Positions 5,047-5,652 of a DNA stretch of 5,652 nt are shown here, in pieces (position 1 is the first letter of the stretch; each line of letters begins with the position of its first letter). Below the pieces are notes generated by a model that was not told the origin of the DNA, ran no database searches, and was given only the letters and a program-made list of their open reading frames with translations. Position numbers and translations under genes: made by a program. The stretch is from Solirubrobacterales bacterium (GTDB lineage Bacteria > Actinomycetota > Thermoleophilia > Solirubrobacterales > 70-9), in assembly GCA_030835185.1 (NCBI GenBank), contig JAUQWL010000208.1:1-5652 (forward strand), read 5' to 3'.

Positions 5047-5652
5047 GTGAGCGCAACCGTCGCATGGATTTCGACCTCCCCGATCAAGGGGATGCGGATG
5101 CAGGACCGGTCCGAGATCGAGTTGACCCGCCAGGGCGCGGTTGACGACCGGCGGTTCTTCCTGGTCGGGGATGACAACTCGATGGTCAGCGTGGTCCGGA
5201 TCGGGCCTCTGCTGGAGATCGTTCCCGAGTACCGGCGCGAAACGGCCGGCGGAACCATCACGCTGAGCTTCCCCGATGGCTCCCTGGTCGAGGCTCCCGT
5301 TGAATTCGGGGATCCGATCGACGTTTCGTTCGCCGGGCTCGCCCTTCGGGTCAAACCGGTGACCGGACCCTTTTCCGAGGCGATCTCCGATCATTGTGGG
5401 GTCGGCCTGCGCCTCGTGGAAAGGCCCGACCACAGGCCGGGAGTCGACCGCGGTTCGATCGCCGGAGCGAGCCTGCTCGGTGTGGGATCCCTGCGGCGCC
5501 TGGAGGACGCAGCCGCCGATGCCGGACAGCCGGGCGAAATCGACTGCCGGCGCTTCCGCATGACCTTCGGCGTTGATGGAATCGGGCCGCACGAGGAAGA
5601 CGACTGGATCGGCCGTGAGGTTGAAATCGGCGGAGCCCGCATCAGAGTCCGG
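5047..5652 (+). CDS. MOSC-domain protein with N-terminal beta-barrel (3' partial)
   Basis: The frame opens after an in-frame TAG at 5035-5037, and GTG 5047 is the first start; 202 codons are present and the gene runs off the window. The first part, with VAWISTSPIKG (5-15), ELTRQGAVDDRRFFLVG (25-41) and a strand-rich stretch to about residue 105, fits the MOSC N-terminal beta-barrel (the V-x-x-L/I-x-x-x-P-V/I-K-G start is typical). The second part has IDCRRFRMTFGVDGIGPHEEDDWIGREVEIG (165-195), the characteristic D-x-RRFR ... E-DDW-x-G-r-v-x-I-G core of the MOSC domain. MOSC proteins (Moco sulfurase C-terminal domains, mARC, YiiM, YcbX) act on or carry the molybdenum cofactor. The Arg-Cys region that would show a cofactor-binding cysteine lies beyond the window, so catalytic competence cannot be judged. 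C167 within the RRFR motif is visible but is not known to be the catalytic one. It is divergent from the sirtuin. Confidence 0.85.
   Translation, partial: MSATVAWISTSPIKGMRMQDRSEIELTRQGAVDDRRFFLVGDDNSMVSVVRIGPLLEIVPEYRRETAGGTITLSFPDGSLVEAPVEFGDPIDVSFAGLALRVKPVTGPFSEAISDHCGVGLRLVERPDHRPGVDRGSIAGASLLGVGSLRRLEDAAADAGQPGEIDCRRFRMTFGVDGIGPHEEDDWIGREVEIGGARIRVR

Noticed and set aside
5002..5592. N-terminal extension of the sirtuin frame to an ATG at 5592 (451 aa in total)
   Set aside because: The added residues are antisense to the MOSC gene and resemble no sirtuin extension; conserved sirtuin sequence begins just after the GTG at 5001.

Overview
The window is GC-rich (by eye about two-thirds G+C), densely packed and uses GTG starts. 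The protein families (LacI-type regulator, actinobacterial-style FdhD, a YdeP/CbbB-type molybdopterin enzyme, a CobB-like sirtuin, a MOSC protein) suggest a soil-type high-GC actinobacterium. The MOSC sequence style leans towards Thermoleophilia/Solirubrobacterales. That placement is an impression from memory, not a search result.

Layout: (1) 1-765, plus strand, is the C-terminal effector domain of a LacI/GalR-family regulator whose DNA-binding end lies before the window. (2) 766-824 is a short convergent gap with a 17-bp direct repeat. (3) 825-1568, minus strand, is fdhD, the sulfur-carrier protein that activates molybdenum/tungsten-bis-MGD enzymes. (4) About 107 bp of divergent promoter DNA follows. 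(5) 1676-4171, plus strand, is a large stand-alone FdhF/YdeP-like molybdopterin oxidoreductase, the probable FdhD client. (6) A 65-bp convergent gap holds GC-rich hairpins. (7) 4237-5001, minus strand, is a Sir2/CobB-type NAD-dependent protein deacylase. (8) 45 bp of divergent promoter DNA carries a perfect 10-bp palindrome. (9) 5047-5652, plus strand, is the first 202 codons of a MOSC-domain protein running off the window end.

The theme is the molybdenum cofactor. FdhD would sulfurate the cofactor, the YdeP/CbbB-like enzyme would carry it, and MOSC domains occur in Moco sulfurases and mARC-type enzymes. The sirtuin sits inside this neighbourhood without an obvious mechanistic link. I see no mobile element, CRISPR array, tRNA or rRNA. 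I do not see a clearly new system. The best leads are the physiological role of the FdhD/YdeP-like pair, a Tyr-x-x-Arg acyl-selectivity motif in the sirtuin, and possible leaderless starts at both divergent promoters.
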